Shown one piece after another: positions 10,469-19,696 of a DNA stretch of 64,000 nucleotides (positions are counted from its first letter, which is position 1; each line of letters starts with the position of its first letter). A program made the translations under genes and the position numbers. Source of the stretch: Mycobacterium lepromatosis (GTDB lineage: Bacteria > Actinomycetota > Actinomycetes > Mycobacteriales > Mycobacteriaceae); assembly GCF_000975265.2 (NCBI RefSeq), contig NZ_CP083405.1, positions 2,356,001-2,420,000 of the forward strand. Reading direction: 5' to 3'. Below the pieces are notes generated by a model that saw nothing but the letters and a program-made list of their open reading frames with translations, was not told the origin of the DNA and did not search any database.

Positions 10469-11467
10469 TTAGTCCGCAGACCGGATCTCCCGGGGCAGCG
10501 CAAACACCAGTGTCTCGTTGGCCGTCGTCACTGACTGAACCACACCGTAGCCGCGTTCAGCAAGCCACTTCAGTACGCCTTGCACCAGTATCTCGGGGAC
10601 AGATGCCCCCGAGGTAACACCCACTGTCGTGACACCATCCAGCCATGCTGGGTCGATAGCCTCGGCCCAGTCGACTAGGTACGCGGCCCCGGCCCCACCA
10701 CACATTGCCACCTCGACCAATCGCACCGAATTCGAGGAATTTCGAGACCCGACGACGATGACCAGCTCGCACTCAGACGCCATCGCCTTGACCGCGACCT
10801 GCCGGTTCTGGGTCGCATAGCAAATGTCGTCGCTGGGCGGGTCCTGCAGCTTCGGGAAGCGCTGTCGCAACCGCTCGACGATCCGCATGGTCTCATCCAC
10901 CAACAGCGTGGTCTGCGACAACCAGACCACCTTGTTTTCGTCGCGGACCGATACCCGCTGTACAGCGGCCAGCCCGTCGACCAGTTGCACATGCGTGGGC
11001 GCCTCCCCGGCGGTTGCGATGACTTCCTCGTGGCCCTCATGCCCGATCAGCAGGATGTCATAATCGTTACGCGCGAACCGCTTGACCTCGTTGTGCACCT
11101 TGGTGACAAGCGGACAAGTGGCATCGATGGTCCGCAGGTTCCGCTCGGCCGCGGCCGCATACACCGTTGGTGCAACCCCGTGCGCGGAGAAAACCACGAT
11201 GGCGCCCTCGGGAACTTGGTCGGTCTCCTCGACAAAAACCGCGCCGGCCCTTTCCAAGGTCTTGACCACGTGCCGGTTATGTACGATCTGGTGACGCACG
11301 TAGACGGGGGAGCCATACTTCTGCAGCGCCCGCTCGACCGTTTCTACGGCACGATCCACCCCTGCGCAGTAGCCACGCGGTTCGGCCAGCAGGACCCGTT
11401 TAGGCTTTGGGTTTTCAACTACTGACCTCGAAGCACCGGGAATTCCCATGTGGACAGTCAGTGACAT
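10469..11467 (-). CDS. ispH: 4-hydroxy-3-methylbut-2-enyl diphosphate reductase (LytB2)
   Basis: IspH performs the last step of the MEP pathway, reducing HMBPP to IPP and DMAPP with a 4Fe-4S cluster; it is essential for mycobacterial isoprenoids, decaprenyl phosphate and menaquinone. The 332-residue protein shows the three cluster cysteines in [22 protein letters not shown] and [10 protein letters not shown]. It also has the FSAHGVAP motif, SRNSSNS for substrate phosphate binding, and [11 protein letters not shown] near the C-terminus. The ATG at 11467 (MSLTVHMG) gives a length like mycobacterial LytB2. A longer in-frame extension from a GTG at 11533 is possible but has no family support. The enzyme is cytosolic. 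It is transcribed away from the Rv1109c-like gene. Confidence 0.95.
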   Translation of the reverse strand: MSLTVHMGIPGASRSVVENPKPKRVLLAEPRGYCAGVDRAVETVERALQKYGSPVYVRHQIVHNRHVVKTLERAGAVFVEETDQVPEGAIVVFSAHGVAPTVYAAAAERNLRTIDATCPLVTKVHNEVKRFARNDYDILLIGHEGHEEVIATAGEAPTHVQLVDGLAAVQRVSVRDENKVVWLSQTTLLVDETMRIVERLRQRFPKLQDPPSDDICYATQNRQVAVKAMASECELVIVVGSRNSSNSVRLVEVAMCGGAGAAYLVDWAEAIDPAWLDGVTTVGVTSGASVPEILVQGVLKWLAERGYGVVQSVTTANETLVFALPREIRSAD

Positions 11468-11623
11468 GCCCTTCAGGTTACTTTCTGCCAGCCTAAAAAG
11501 CACCTGGATTTGATGAGTAGCTACCCGCTGCACTCGGCTCCGGCACGCTTGCGATCACCACCAAAGCCGTCAGCTGGCACCCGCGGCTTGGAGTTGGCCG
11601 GCGGTTGAGGCAATCTTAGATGT

Positions 11624-12241
11624 ATGGCTACTGCACCGTATGGGGTTCGACTTTTAGTCGGCACGGCGACAGTCGCTGTCGAAGAGACGTTGAAGCTGCC
11701 GCGAACTATTCTAATGTGCCCCATGACGTTGGCCAGTCAAGTGGCACACATTGTGATGAGATTTCAGCAGAACCTGGCTGAGCTGGTGACTAAGGGCGAC
11801 GGCACCCTAGAGACGCTGTTTCCCTCGAAAAGCGAACAACCGGAGTGGGCAACGTTTTATGAGAATTTGACTGACACGGTCGACTCAACCCCCACCCCAT
11901 TGCCCGGAGGCGATGGCATCGAGATCGATTGCCGATCCGAGGGACGATTCGCCTTGTACTCGATGTCCGACACATCGGAGCATGAGGACGCCAGTTCGTT
12001 GACTCAGTCCATGCCTGCCAGGCAAGTGAAGAAGGCGGCGGCTAAGCTGATAGTTCCCGCACCGGAAGTTGCAGCCGATATCGACTATCCGGCCCTGACA
12101 CTGGCCCAGCTGCGGGCCAGGCTGCAATCGCTGGATATCGACGAGCTCAAAGCCCTGCTGGTTTACGAGCAGGCCACCAAGGCCCGTGCTCCGTTCCAGA
12201 CGCTGCTCGCCAACAGGATCACCCGTACGACTGCGAAGTGA
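11624..12241 (+). CDS. Lipid-droplet-associated protein, Rv1109c-like
   Basis: Intact 205-residue protein matching the mycobacterial Rv1109c family by its start ([20 protein letters not shown]), the run [13 protein letters not shown] near residue 65, and its end ([20 protein letters not shown]). The N-terminal 45 residues contain an amphipathic helix ([18 protein letters not shown]), while the middle is acidic and Ser/Pro/Thr rich. NCBI annotation names the family lipid-droplet-associated; the molecular role is not established. Its TGA overlaps the GTG of xseA by four bases (gtga), so the two are very likely translated from one transcript. ATG at 11624 is the clear start. Confidence 0.85.
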   Translation: MATAPYGVRLLVGTATVAVEETLKLPRTILMCPMTLASQVAHIVMRFQQNLAELVTKGDGTLETLFPSKSEQPEWATFYENLTDTVDSTPTPLPGGDGIEIDCRSEGRFALYSMSDTSEHEDASSLTQSMPARQVKKAAAKLIVPAPEVAADIDYPALTLAQLRARLQSLDIDELKALLVYEQATKARAPFQTLLANRITRTTAK

Positions 12242-13524
12242 CGGAAGCGGTGCCGACTGACTCGGTCGACTCGAAAATCAGTTCGCAGGTAAATTCGGCC
12301 GAGAACCCGTTCCCAGTTCGCGCGGTGGCGATCCGGATTGCGGGATGGATCGACAAGCTGGGCAGCGTCTGGGTAGAGGGGCAATTAGCGCAAATCACTA
12401 TGCGGCCCAAAGCTAAAACCGTGTTCATGGTGTTACGTGACCCGGCTGCCGACATGTCGCTGATTGTGACCTGCTCGCGCGACTTTGTGCTACGCGCGCC
12501 GGTGAAATTAGCCGAAGGCATTCAGGTAGTGGTATGCGGTAAACCTTCATTCTACACCAGGCGCGGCACATTTTCTTTGCGCCTCAGCGATATCCGCACA
12601 GTTGGGATCGGAGAACTGCTAGCACGCATCGATCGGCTACGTCGACTGTTGGACGCTGAGGGGCTCTTTGACCCACGGCTTAAGCTGCCGATACCCTTCC
12701 TGCCCAACATGATCGGGCTCATCACTGGTCGGGCCAGCGCTGCCGAACGCGATGTGACGACCGTGGCTAGCGCGCGCTGGCCTGCGGTGCGTTTCACTAT
12801 CCGCAACACCGCTGTCCAGGGGCCCAACGCGGTCAGCCAGATTGTCGAGGCGTTGCGGGAACTGGATCGCAACGTTGATGTCGAGGTGATCGTGGTGGCC
12901 CGAGGCGGTGGTACCGTTGAGGACCTGCTGACATTTTCCGATGAAACGCTATGCCGCGCGATCGCGGCGTGCCGCACGCCGGTGATCAGCGCAGTCGGTC
13001 ACGAACCCGACAACCCGCTATGCGATCTGGTCGCCGATCTGCGCGCCGCCACGCCTACCGACGCCGCCAAGAAAGTGGTCCCGGATACCGCTGCCGAGCA
13101 GCGACTGATCGATGACTTGCGGCGGCGCAGCGCGCAGGCGCTCCGCAATTGGGTATCCCGCGAACAGCGGGCGCTAGTCCAACTACACAGTCGCCCGGTG
13201 CTGGCCGAACCACTTCGAACGCTGACAACGCGCTCCGAAGAAATTCACCGCGCTCACTCGGCGGTTCGCCGCGATATCATTCGGCTGGTCACCACCGAGA
13301 CCGAGCGGGTCGGTCATCTGGCCGCCCAGCTGGCCACATTGGGCCCAGCAGCCACGTTGGCTCGCGGCTATGCCATTGTGCAAACCCTGGAAGACGGGAC
13401 GCAAACCGTTCCTGCAGCAGTGCTGCGGTCAGTCGATGACGCACCCGCAGGCACCAGACTGCGGGTGCGGGTCTCTGACGGTGCCATGGTGGCAGTGAGT
13501 GAAGGACGGACCGATGGTCCCTGA
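12238..13524 (+). CDS. xseA: Exodeoxyribonuclease VII large subunit
   Basis: Catalytic subunit of exonuclease VII, which degrades single-stranded DNA from both ends in repair and recombination with XseB. The 428-residue product starts with an OB-fold DNA-binding domain ([24 protein letters not shown], residues about 25-120). The catalytic domain follows with [32 protein letters not shown] and [20 protein letters not shown], all hallmarks of XseA. The C-terminal half holds the coiled-coil region that wraps XseB, and [13 protein letters not shown] near the end. The GTG at 12238 overlaps the upstream stop. It gives about 15 residues more than the M. tuberculosis protein as I recall it, so a downstream start is possible. 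The 3' end overlaps xseB by 11 bp. Confidence 0.95.
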   Translation: MTEAVPTDSVDSKISSQVNSAENPFPVRAVAIRIAGWIDKLGSVWVEGQLAQITMRPKAKTVFMVLRDPAADMSLIVTCSRDFVLRAPVKLAEGIQVVVCGKPSFYTRRGTFSLRLSDIRTVGIGELLARIDRLRRLLDAEGLFDPRLKLPIPFLPNMIGLITGRASAAERDVTTVASARWPAVRFTIRNTAVQGPNAVSQIVEALRELDRNVDVEVIVVARGGGTVEDLLTFSDETLCRAIAACRTPVISAVGHEPDNPLCDLVADLRAATPTDAAKKVVPDTAAEQRLIDDLRRRSAQALRNWVSREQRALVQLHSRPVLAEPLRTLTTRSEEIHRAHSAVRRDIIRLVTTETERVGHLAAQLATLGPAATLARGYAIVQTLEDGTQTVPAAVLRSVDDAPAGTRLRVRVSDGAMVAVSEGRTDGP

Positions 13525-13762
13525 GGACGATAACGTCAAGATGCTCTCCACTACACCTATTAGTCAACTTGATTATGAAGCTTGCCGAGATGAGCTGATC
13601 GAAGTTGTGCGACTCTTGGAACAGGGTGGGCTAAATCTCGATGCGTCGCTGAAACTCTGGGAAAGAGGAGAACAGCTCGCTAAAAGATGTGAAGAGCACT
13701 TAGCTGGTGCCCGCCAGCGAGTCGCCGACGCGCTCGCCGCCAGCCAAGACGAAAAAGCCTAA
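13514..13762 (+). CDS. xseB: Exodeoxyribonuclease VII small subunit
   Basis: Small helical subunit of exonuclease VII, 82 residues. The conserved core reads [36 protein letters not shown] and [12 protein letters not shown], the two antiparallel helices that pack on the XseA stalk. ATG at 13514 overlaps the end of xseA in a different frame, implying translational coupling; an in-frame GTG at 13499 is the alternative. It closes the three-gene unit Rv1109c-xseA-xseB. A T-rich tail follows before the next gene, but no strong hairpin. Confidence 0.93.
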   Translation: MVPEDDNVKMLSTTPISQLDYEACRDELIEVVRLLEQGGLNLDASLKLWERGEQLAKRCEEHLAGARQRVADALAASQDEKA

Positions 13763-13818
13763 TGCCGATCAAATTAAAGACTGTTTTCCTTTAACTTTAA
13801 CTCAAACACGTGTCAGTT

Positions 13819-14949
13819 ATGCTTCGCGGTGTGGGTGACGCATCGTTGACGACCGAGCTCGGCCGCGTCCTAGTCACCGGCGGTTCGGGCTTCGTCGGCG
13901 CCAATCTGGTGACCACATTGCTGGACCGCGGATACCAGGTACGCTCCTTCGACCGCGCCCCATTGCCGCTGCCGCATCACCCGCAGCTGGAGGTGCTACA
14001 AGGCGACATCACCAACGCGAAGATCTGTACTGCAGCTATGGACAGCATCGACACGGTCTTTCACACTGCTGCGATCATCGAGCTAATGGGTGGCGCTTCG
14101 GTGACCGACGAGTATCGACAGCGCAGCTACACAGTCAATGTGGGCGGTACCGAAAACCTGGTCCGCGCGGGACAAAAGTGCGGAGTCAAACGGTTCGTTT
14201 ACACCGCATCCAACAGTGTGGTTATGGGCGGCAAGCCCATCACCGGCGGTGACGAAACAATGCCTTACACCAAGCGGTTCAACGACCTCTACACTGAAAC
14301 CAAAGTGGTCGCCGAGAAATTCGTACTCTCACAGAACGGCGTACCGGATGGTGGATCCATGCTAACATGTTCTATCCGGCCCAGTGGCATATGGGGTCGC
14401 GGCGACCAGACAGTGTTCCGCAAGGCATTCGAAAGCATCGTATCCGGTCACGTCAAGGTACTCATCGGCAGTAAAAAAGCCAAACTGGATAATTCCTATG
14501 TGCACAACCTGGTCCATGGCTTCATCTTGGCTGCCGAGCACCTGGTCCCAGGCGGCACCGCACCTGGGCAAGCCTACTTCATCAACGACGGCGAGCCGAT
14601 CAACTTTTTCGACTTCATGGAGCCGATCGTCAAGGCGTGTGGTGGACATTGGCCACGAGTGCGGATCTCCGGCCGACTGGTGCGCAACGTGATGGCTGTT
14701 TGGCAGCGGCTGCACTTCGGCTTCGGTTTTCCGACGCCTCTGATAGAACCACTTGCGGTGGAACGGGTTTACCTCGACAATTACTTTTCCATCGCAAAGG
14801 CACAAGCAGAATTAGGCTATCAGCCACTGTTCACTACCGAACAAGCCATGGCCGAATGCGTGTCATACTACACAGAGTTGTTCGAGCAGGTCAAGGTGGC
14901 TGCCAAGCCTCATTTGGCATCCATAGTCGCCACTCCGCCGCCCGAATAG
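13819..14949 (+). CDS. 3-beta-hydroxysteroid dehydrogenase/isomerase-type SDR
   Basis: Extended short-chain dehydrogenase of 376 residues, corresponding to Rv1106c, which in M. tuberculosis oxidises cholesterol and related 3-beta-hydroxysterols to the 3-keto-4-ene form with NAD. The Rossmann motif is VTGGSGFVGANLV near residue 20. The adenine-pocket text LEVLQGDITN and the catalytic Tyr-x3-Lys in LYTETKVVAEKF (about residue 158) are present, as are IRPSGIWGRGDQ and YVHNLVHGFILAAEHL typical of sterol dehydrogenases. ATG at 13819 is chosen; a GTG three codons upstream is also open. Cholesterol catabolism is largely lost in leprosy bacilli, so its survival may reflect oxidation of host sterols rather than growth on them (inference from general knowledge). 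Confidence 0.9.
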   Translation: MLRGVGDASLTTELGRVLVTGGSGFVGANLVTTLLDRGYQVRSFDRAPLPLPHHPQLEVLQGDITNAKICTAAMDSIDTVFHTAAIIELMGGASVTDEYRQRSYTVNVGGTENLVRAGQKCGVKRFVYTASNSVVMGGKPITGGDETMPYTKRFNDLYTETKVVAEKFVLSQNGVPDGGSMLTCSIRPSGIWGRGDQTVFRKAFESIVSGHVKVLIGSKKAKLDNSYVHNLVHGFILAAEHLVPGGTAPGQAYFINDGEPINFFDFMEPIVKACGGHWPRVRISGRLVRNVMAVWQRLHFGFGFPTPLIEPLAVERVYLDNYFSIAKAQAELGYQPLFTTEQAMAECVSYYTELFEQVKVAAKPHLASIVATPPPE

Positions 14950-14989
14950 CAAGCGCACAAGCATCGAAACTGCAAACTGTGCCAATATA

Positions 14990-15570
14990 TTCTCGGGTGG
15001 TTGCAACCGTTTAGGTGTCGTGTGTCGCGGCAGTTCTGACGCATGAGTGTGTTGCGCTACGTCCTCGGGCTCATCTTCAGTGACCATCTGGATGACGATC
15101 CAGCCGAGTTCTTTGAGATCGCGAAGCCGGTCCTGGTCGCGGGCGTACTGACTGGCGGTTGGTGCGATGGTGGTAGCCCGTCAATACTCGATAACCACCT
15201 TGCACTTTTCCCAGCCCATGTCAACCAACGGCAATCAGTCGCCAGTTTGACTGCACAGGTATTTGCGTGGGGGAATGGGCAGATAGGCCTCGATGAGCAG
15301 TAAGCGCAGCTACGTCTCCTTGGGCGCCGTGGTGCCCGGATCGGTTAGTAGAATCGTTGCGCGTAACCTTCGCCGGCCTCGCGCACCCGAGGATCGCTTG
15401 GCGGGTAGCATCTTCGCTCGAATACGTCGTTGCCCGCATCAGGGTGTCGAGCTGCGTCACCGCCTTGCCGGTAGACAGTTATGGCTAAGTCAAACACCGT
15501 TCTTGCGTAAGTGGTCACCAGCAGTCCGACGATCCGGGTAATCTCCCGACTCGACTAGCTGATTATGGGT
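14990..15570 (-). pseudogene. DUF559 endonuclease-domain protein pseudogene
   Basis: The minus strand reads in broken frames ILLTDPGTTAPKET, then LLIEAYLPIPPRKY, then PLVDMGWEKCKVVIEY and finally YARDQDRLRDLKELGWIVIQ with MVTEDEPEDV. This is the order of the DUF559 / restriction-endonuclease-like C-terminal domain found in many mycobacterial proteins (catalytic Asp in the LVDMGW strand, Glu in the VVIEYDG strand). The tga codon after VVIEY replaces the conserved Asp-Gly, and there are further stops and frame shifts. Such proteins are thought to be Vsr-like nucleases or antitoxin partners; the role here is unknown. It lies directly downstream of the dehydrogenase, tail to tail. Confidence 0.65.
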
Positions 15571-16260
15571 GGTCACGCCGATCGGGGATGTGGGTTACGC
15601 CAGGTCAGTTCGACGGACTCATCGTCGTCAATACAATCCGAACCGTGCAGCGCTGCCGCGGCGCAATCCTGCAAATAAATAACGGGTTAGATCACAGGTA
15701 ACTCGGCTACATAGTTGATACGTGCTCGGTCTGCCCCGCCACACAAGTGGTCTAGCGTACCACAAAACTTTGTCCACAAATGCAATCCACAAATGAAATG
15801 AAATGAAATGAAGTCACGACGAACTCGTACTATTTTGTTGTCGCGGTGGTTTTGGTGGGTGAGTTGTGATTGTGATCGGTGCAGCGCCTCGGTGAACGCT
15901 GATCGACGTATACCGACTTCCCGCTTTCCCCTTGTGTCTACGTGGTGAATCAAACCCGTTATAGGGACACGGAGCTATGTGCAATAGCGGGTGAGCAGTG
16001 CCTGATCAAGCACCGATGTGACCAAGCACCGCGATCTTGCTGGTCATCACCGGCCGGCCCAGGATGCTGGGGGAGAACACGTCCACACAAAACGCGGTAT
16101 AGTAAACCCTTTGCAGCGTCCACACATACGTGCAATCCGCTACCCATCACTCATCCGGGTGGGTCGGCGTTGACCAGCCATGATCGAGCAGGTCGGGATG
16201 CTGCTGCGGCAAGTATTGAAATGATCGAAAGGGTATGAACACCTCCTAACAGCAATAACC
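15571..16260. other. Unassigned stretch with a short tandem repeat
   Basis: No recognisable gene. Open frames of 88-98 codons on both strands have no family features. It holds a 5-bp microsatellite at 15791-15812 and leads into the transposase remnant at 16261. Confidence 0.5.
15791..15812. repeat. Short tandem repeat (aaatg)x4
   Basis: Four consecutive aaatg units plus aa. The sequence just before it repeats too (ccacaaatg, then caatccacaaatg), so the array probably grew from a small duplication. Confidence 0.9.
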
Positions 16261-16800
16261 GTGGAGAGCCTGGTGGACAAAGACGCGTGCACCAGGGTCG
16301 GCAAGCAGTCTGGGAAACGGATCGAAAGTATCCGCGGCACCACGCCCAGGCTCACTCAACCCGCGGCCGTGGTTGTGCTCAACGTCAACAATGAAGCCCC
16401 AGATCCAAGCAGCTGGATCGCACCCAAGCCGGATTGGGCTACTACCTTCAAACTCGCCACCAAAACACACCCACACATCCAGTTGCGCGTCATCTGCGAC
16501 AACTACGCCACCCACAAACCCCCAGCAGCCGGACCTGGCCAGACAATAACCAGCAAGCCAGACTGCACTTCACACCGACAAGCTGCTCACGGCTGAGATA
16601 TAACCGAAATCTTTTTCACCACCACCGGCCACAACACGTTCACCGATGTCAACAACCTCGAAACCGCAATCCCCACCTACAGCAATAGCTACAACAAACA
16701 CACCACACCGTTCACCGAAACCAAAACCACAGACACCCCCCCACACACAATCACACGCTACAACAATCACCAACACACAACACGAGCCGGCGTATCACCT
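16261..16800 (+). pseudogene. IS630-type transposase remnant (copy 1, longer)
   Basis: A decayed DDE transposase of the IS630/DDE_3 type. It reads VICDNYATHKPP near 16490-16525, equal to the family motif (l)VxDNxxxHK that holds the second catalytic Asp. LHFTPTSCS follows, and in another frame ITEIFFTTTGHNTFTDVNNLETAIPTY, like the usual VEIFFGxI...FTSVxDLExAI ending with the catalytic Glu. Frames change several times and the start is missing. From 16499 on, the sequence is part of a 1332-bp repeat found again at 21145. The 5' portion (16261-16498, with KTHPHIQLRVICDNY running into the repeat) is unique to this copy. Confidence 0.7.
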
Positions 16801-16904
16801 GACTTTTGCCACTCTTCGGTGGTCGGTGCGTGAAAATTGTGAACTGTTGTTTTCTTCGGTGGCGGGACGTAATGTGGGCACTAAATTGAAGGTTTTTAGG
16901 GTGT

Positions 16905-17818
16905 GGTGGTAGCGTATGCACGCACCATGAAGATGGCCTCGGGGACTACGGCTGTGTAGATTGTCTTGGTCACCATGGCGGGGTTCGCGCTAGAGTGAGC
17001 GCTTAGGTTCTGTGCACGCAGAAGTTGAGTTAGAGGGTGTGCAAGGCCGCGGCTAACCAAGGTGTGGCGGCCGGTCAGCAAAGGCTTGGATCGTCGCGGG
17101 TCGGCCGGCTCCCTGTTACAGATCGTGGCGTCGAGGTCAGCGCACCTGTGGGAGGCGTCGTGTCAGACTACGGGGTGGCTGGGGTTTCGATGCCACCGGT
17201 GGCGGTTATCAGGGTGTTTCGTGACCTGGCAACGGTACGCGTCATTGAACCGATAAGCAAGGTCGATGCATTACGAGTGCTCACGGAGACCGGAGTTGAT
17301 TCGGTGGCCTACTGGACACCGAATCAACTCCTGCCAATTTTGCTCAACCTGAATTCCGAGAGCAACTTTTGACCGCGTGAGCGGCTCATACGTAGTTAAG
17401 TCCAGCCAGACTGGTGCTCTACGACGCGACAGTCTTGTACTTCAAGACAGATGTGGAGGACAGGTTCCGCGAGCCTGGGTTCTCGAACGAACGCCGGCTG
17501 GATCCACAAATCATCCTGGGGTTGTTCACCGACGCTATCGGGTTGCCGCTCAATGTCGCGGCGTTCGAGGGCAACCGGACTGAGACCACCATGATGGTGC
17601 CGGTCATCAATGCCTTAAGACCGCTCACAATCTGACCGACGTGACCGTGATGGCCGACGCCGGCATAATCTCCGAAACCAACCAGGTCGCCTTACAGGCT
17701 GTTAGGTTGATCGACATCTTCGGTGCTCGCATTCCGCGCCTGTCTGACGTGGTGCGCTAGTGGTGCGACAAACACCCCCCAGCGAGGCGGTTCCCCTACG
17801 GGCTAGTTCTTTTACCCA
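16905..17818 (+). pseudogene. IS1549/IS1634-type transposase remnant, copy 1
   Basis: A broken DDE transposase. Segments are VIRVFRDLATVRVIEPISK and DALRVLTETGVDSVAYW near 17205-17320; VLYDATVLYFKTD, FREPGFSNERRLDPQIILG and LNVAAFEGNRTETTMMVPV near 17410-17610; and DVTVMADAGIISETNQVALQ near 17638-17700. These match the order of IS1634/IS1549 transposases (LVLYDxTTLYFE..., QAFEGNKAET, VTVVADAGMIS). The frame changes at least three times and the C-terminal third with the last catalytic residue is cut off by the end of the repeat. Confidence 0.72.
17292..17331. repeat. 15-bp perfect hairpin inside transposase remnant (also at 21938-21977)
   Basis: Arms ggagttgattcggtg (17292-17306) and caccgaatcaactcc (17317-17331) with a 10-nt loop. 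It replaces the transposase text expected after GVDSVAY, so the right arm looks copied from the left. Both repeat copies carry it. Confidence 0.88.
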
Positions 17819-18436
17819 GCGGTGATCATCGGCCAGCCTCTCATCAAGGTGTGCGATCAGGGCTCGGCGATTCAACAACCCGGTCAGATCATCGTGTTCG
17901 GCCAAGTAACGCAATTGTTCTTCGGCAACGATGCGGGCCTGCAGCTGGGCAAAAAGAGTTGCGATCGCCTGCAGCGCACGCAACTCATCGGCGTGCCATT
18001 CCCGGTCGCCGTACTTGACGAATCCAAGGACGCCGGTGGTGATCTCTCCGGACAGCAACGGCACACACGCCAGGGAAACAGCCGGCACAGCGGTGCCCTC
18101 CTCGATGCGACGCTGATATTCAGCATTGGCCGGCTCGGGCCGCAAAACCGCCGGTTCTTTGAGATACTCGGCCATCGCAAAAATCGTGTCGGCGTCGGCA
18201 AAATACACCACACCGATCGGGTCGGGATCAGGCACGTAGTCGCGCGGAGGCCATTCCACAACCAGCTTGGTCGCATGAATGTCATGGTCATTGTGACGAA
18301 GAAAGCTCACATCGACGCCGAAATGTTCCACCAGAATAGCCAGTACCCGTTCGCCGATCGGTACCGCGGTGACCGCTGTTGCAGCCATTAACTTCGAGGC
18401 CACCGCAGTGACGAGTTCGTCCAGGGACCGGGTCAT
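17702..18436 (-). CDS. Truncated GAF protein, chimeric copy of the diguanylate cyclase N-terminus
   Basis: An open frame of 244 codons. Residues 1 to about 205 are identical to the N-terminus of the intact GAF-GGDEF-EAL protein at 19079, covering the whole GAF sensor domain and only the first helix of the GGDEF domain (DDLTGLLNRRALI). The catalytic GGDEF loop is absent. The last about 38 residues (from WVKELARRG to a stop at 17702) are antisense transposon sequence contributed by the 1332-bp repeat. The upstream 124 bp, including the moeY 3' end and any ribosome-binding site, equals that of the intact gene, so it could be translated if transcribed. It may be simply a truncated pseudogene; a stand-alone GAF product is possible but unproven. 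Confidence 0.55.
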   Translation of the reverse strand: MTRSLDELVTAVASKLMAATAVTAVPIGERVLAILVEHFGVDVSFLRHNDHDIHATKLVVEWPPRDYVPDPDPIGVVYFADADTIFAMAEYLKEPAVLRPEPANAEYQRRIEEGTAVPAVSLACVPLLSGEITTGVLGFVKYGDREWHADELRALQAIATLFAQLQARIVAEEQLRYLAEHDDLTGLLNRRALIAHLDERLADDHRWVKELARRGTASLGGVCRTTSAPRQTGAECEHRRCRST

Positions 18437-18560
18437 GATCTTACCATAACCGCTTAGCCCGACAGCAACCGGATGCGCTCAAAACTTCGGCGGCTCCGCA
18501 CCGACACGGGCCCTGCGACAGTCAATCGCAACACCAACACGAGGGAGTGATCGACCGGGA
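17819..18560 (-). repeat. 742-bp inverted duplication, left arm
   Basis: The exact reverse complement of 18955-19696 except for one difference seen at 17828 (a here; the other arm at 19687 predicts g). It contains the 3' end of a moeY gene, its 17-bp spacer and the first about 205 codons of the diguanylate cyclase gene. The two arms are separated by 394 bp of unique moeY sequence. Confidence 0.93.
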
Positions 18561-18954
18561 TACGCGCCAGACTGTGGAAGTCGCTGCCCAATTGGCCCAA
18601 TTCATCGGCGAACTGTGCAGATAATGCTTGTAGCTCGTCGACATCGCGCGCGTAGAGGAACACTGGCGAAATCGGCTGCACTGCGAACCCATGTCGCTGC
18701 GCGGCGATCCATATCGCCTCGACAGCCGACCCACCACGAGCGTAGTCCGCCAACGCGTTCCCGGGCACCGAGATCACTGCGAGGGCCGAACTAGCCACCA
18801 CGCGATCATGGGTGTCTTGGCCCAGCGCAGCGCCGACGTTCCACTGCGCGAGGAGTTCCATAACGTCCGTACGACGAAGCACGTCGAACGCAGCCAACTG
18901 ATGCCAATCCATTTCGAGACTGCGCACGTCAATACCAGTGTCTGGAAAAGAATC
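18454..18954 (-). pseudogene. moeY: moeY (Rv1355c-like) 3' fragment
   Basis: Coding sequence for the C-terminal about 165 residues of a protein matching Rv1355c (MoeY, a ThiF-like plus nitroreductase-like protein annotated for molybdopterin biosynthesis). It reads DWHQLAAFDVLRRTDVMELL, SSALAVISVPGNALADYARG, FAVQPISPVFLYARD and ends SFERIRLLSG at 18454, 17 bp before the GAF open frame, the order seen for Rv1355c-Rv1354c in M. tuberculosis. The frame is open up to the inverted-repeat junction at 18954/18955, where it is cut. The rest of moeY is absent from the window. The last 35 codons occur again at 18955-19060 in front of the intact cyclase gene. Confidence 0.75.
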
Positions 18955-19696
18955 TCCCGGTCGATCACTCCCTCGTGTTGGTGTTGCGATTGACTGTCGC
19001 AGGGCCCGTGTCGGTGCGGAGCCGCCGAAGTTTTGAGCGCATCCGGTTGCTGTCGGGCTAAGCGGTTATGGTAAGATCATGACCCGGTCCCTGGACGAAC
19101 TCGTCACTGCGGTGGCCTCGAAGTTAATGGCTGCAACAGCGGTCACCGCGGTACCGATCGGCGAACGGGTACTGGCTATTCTGGTGGAACATTTCGGCGT
19201 CGATGTGAGCTTTCTTCGTCACAATGACCATGACATTCATGCGACCAAGCTGGTTGTGGAATGGCCTCCGCGCGACTACGTGCCTGATCCCGACCCGATC
19301 GGTGTGGTGTATTTTGCCGACGCCGACACGATTTTTGCGATGGCCGAGTATCTCAAAGAACCGGCGGTTTTGCGGCCCGAGCCGGCCAATGCTGAATATC
19401 AGCGTCGCATCGAGGAGGGCACCGCTGTGCCGGCTGTTTCCCTGGCGTGTGTGCCGTTGCTGTCCGGAGAGATCACCACCGGCGTCCTTGGATTCGTCAA
19501 GTACGGCGACCGGGAATGGCACGCCGATGAGTTGCGTGCGCTGCAGGCGATCGCAACTCTTTTTGCCCAGCTGCAGGCCCGCATCGTTGCCGAAGAACAA
19601 TTGCGTTACTTGGCCGAACACGATGATCTGACCGGGTTGTTGAATCGCCGAGCCCTGATCGCACACCTTGATGAGAGGCTGGCCGACGATCACCGC
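18955..19696 (+). repeat. 742-bp inverted duplication, right arm
   Basis: The mirror of 17819-18560. It begins inside moeY (tcccggtcgatcactccc), includes the moeY stop, the spacer and the first 206 codons of the intact cyclase. Outside the arm the intact gene continues uninterrupted. Confidence 0.93.

Larger units (their letters stand above)
16499..17830 (+). repeat. 1332-bp direct repeat, copy 1
   Basis: This segment recurs at 21145-22476 in the same orientation (offset 4646). I found one difference at the left end (c at 16512, a at 21158); all open frames inside translate identically in the two copies. It joins the 3' part of an IS630-type transposase remnant to the 5' part of an IS1549/IS1634-type one. 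The identical stops and frameshifts in both copies show that the unit was duplicated after both transposases were already dead. No terminal inverted repeats or flanking target duplication were evident. Its right end overlaps by 12 bp the inverted duplication that starts at 17819. It could belong to a multicopy family of the genome. Confidence 0.93.

Noticed and set aside
16570..16776. Gly/Val-rich 68-codon minus frames in both repeat copies
   Set aside because: Antisense of the IS630-type remnant; the repetitive VVAIAVGG text reflects codon complement bias.
18691..18993. 100-codon plus frame across the inverted-repeat spacer
   Set aside because: Antisense to moeY text, and it reads directly into the arm in a non-coding frame.
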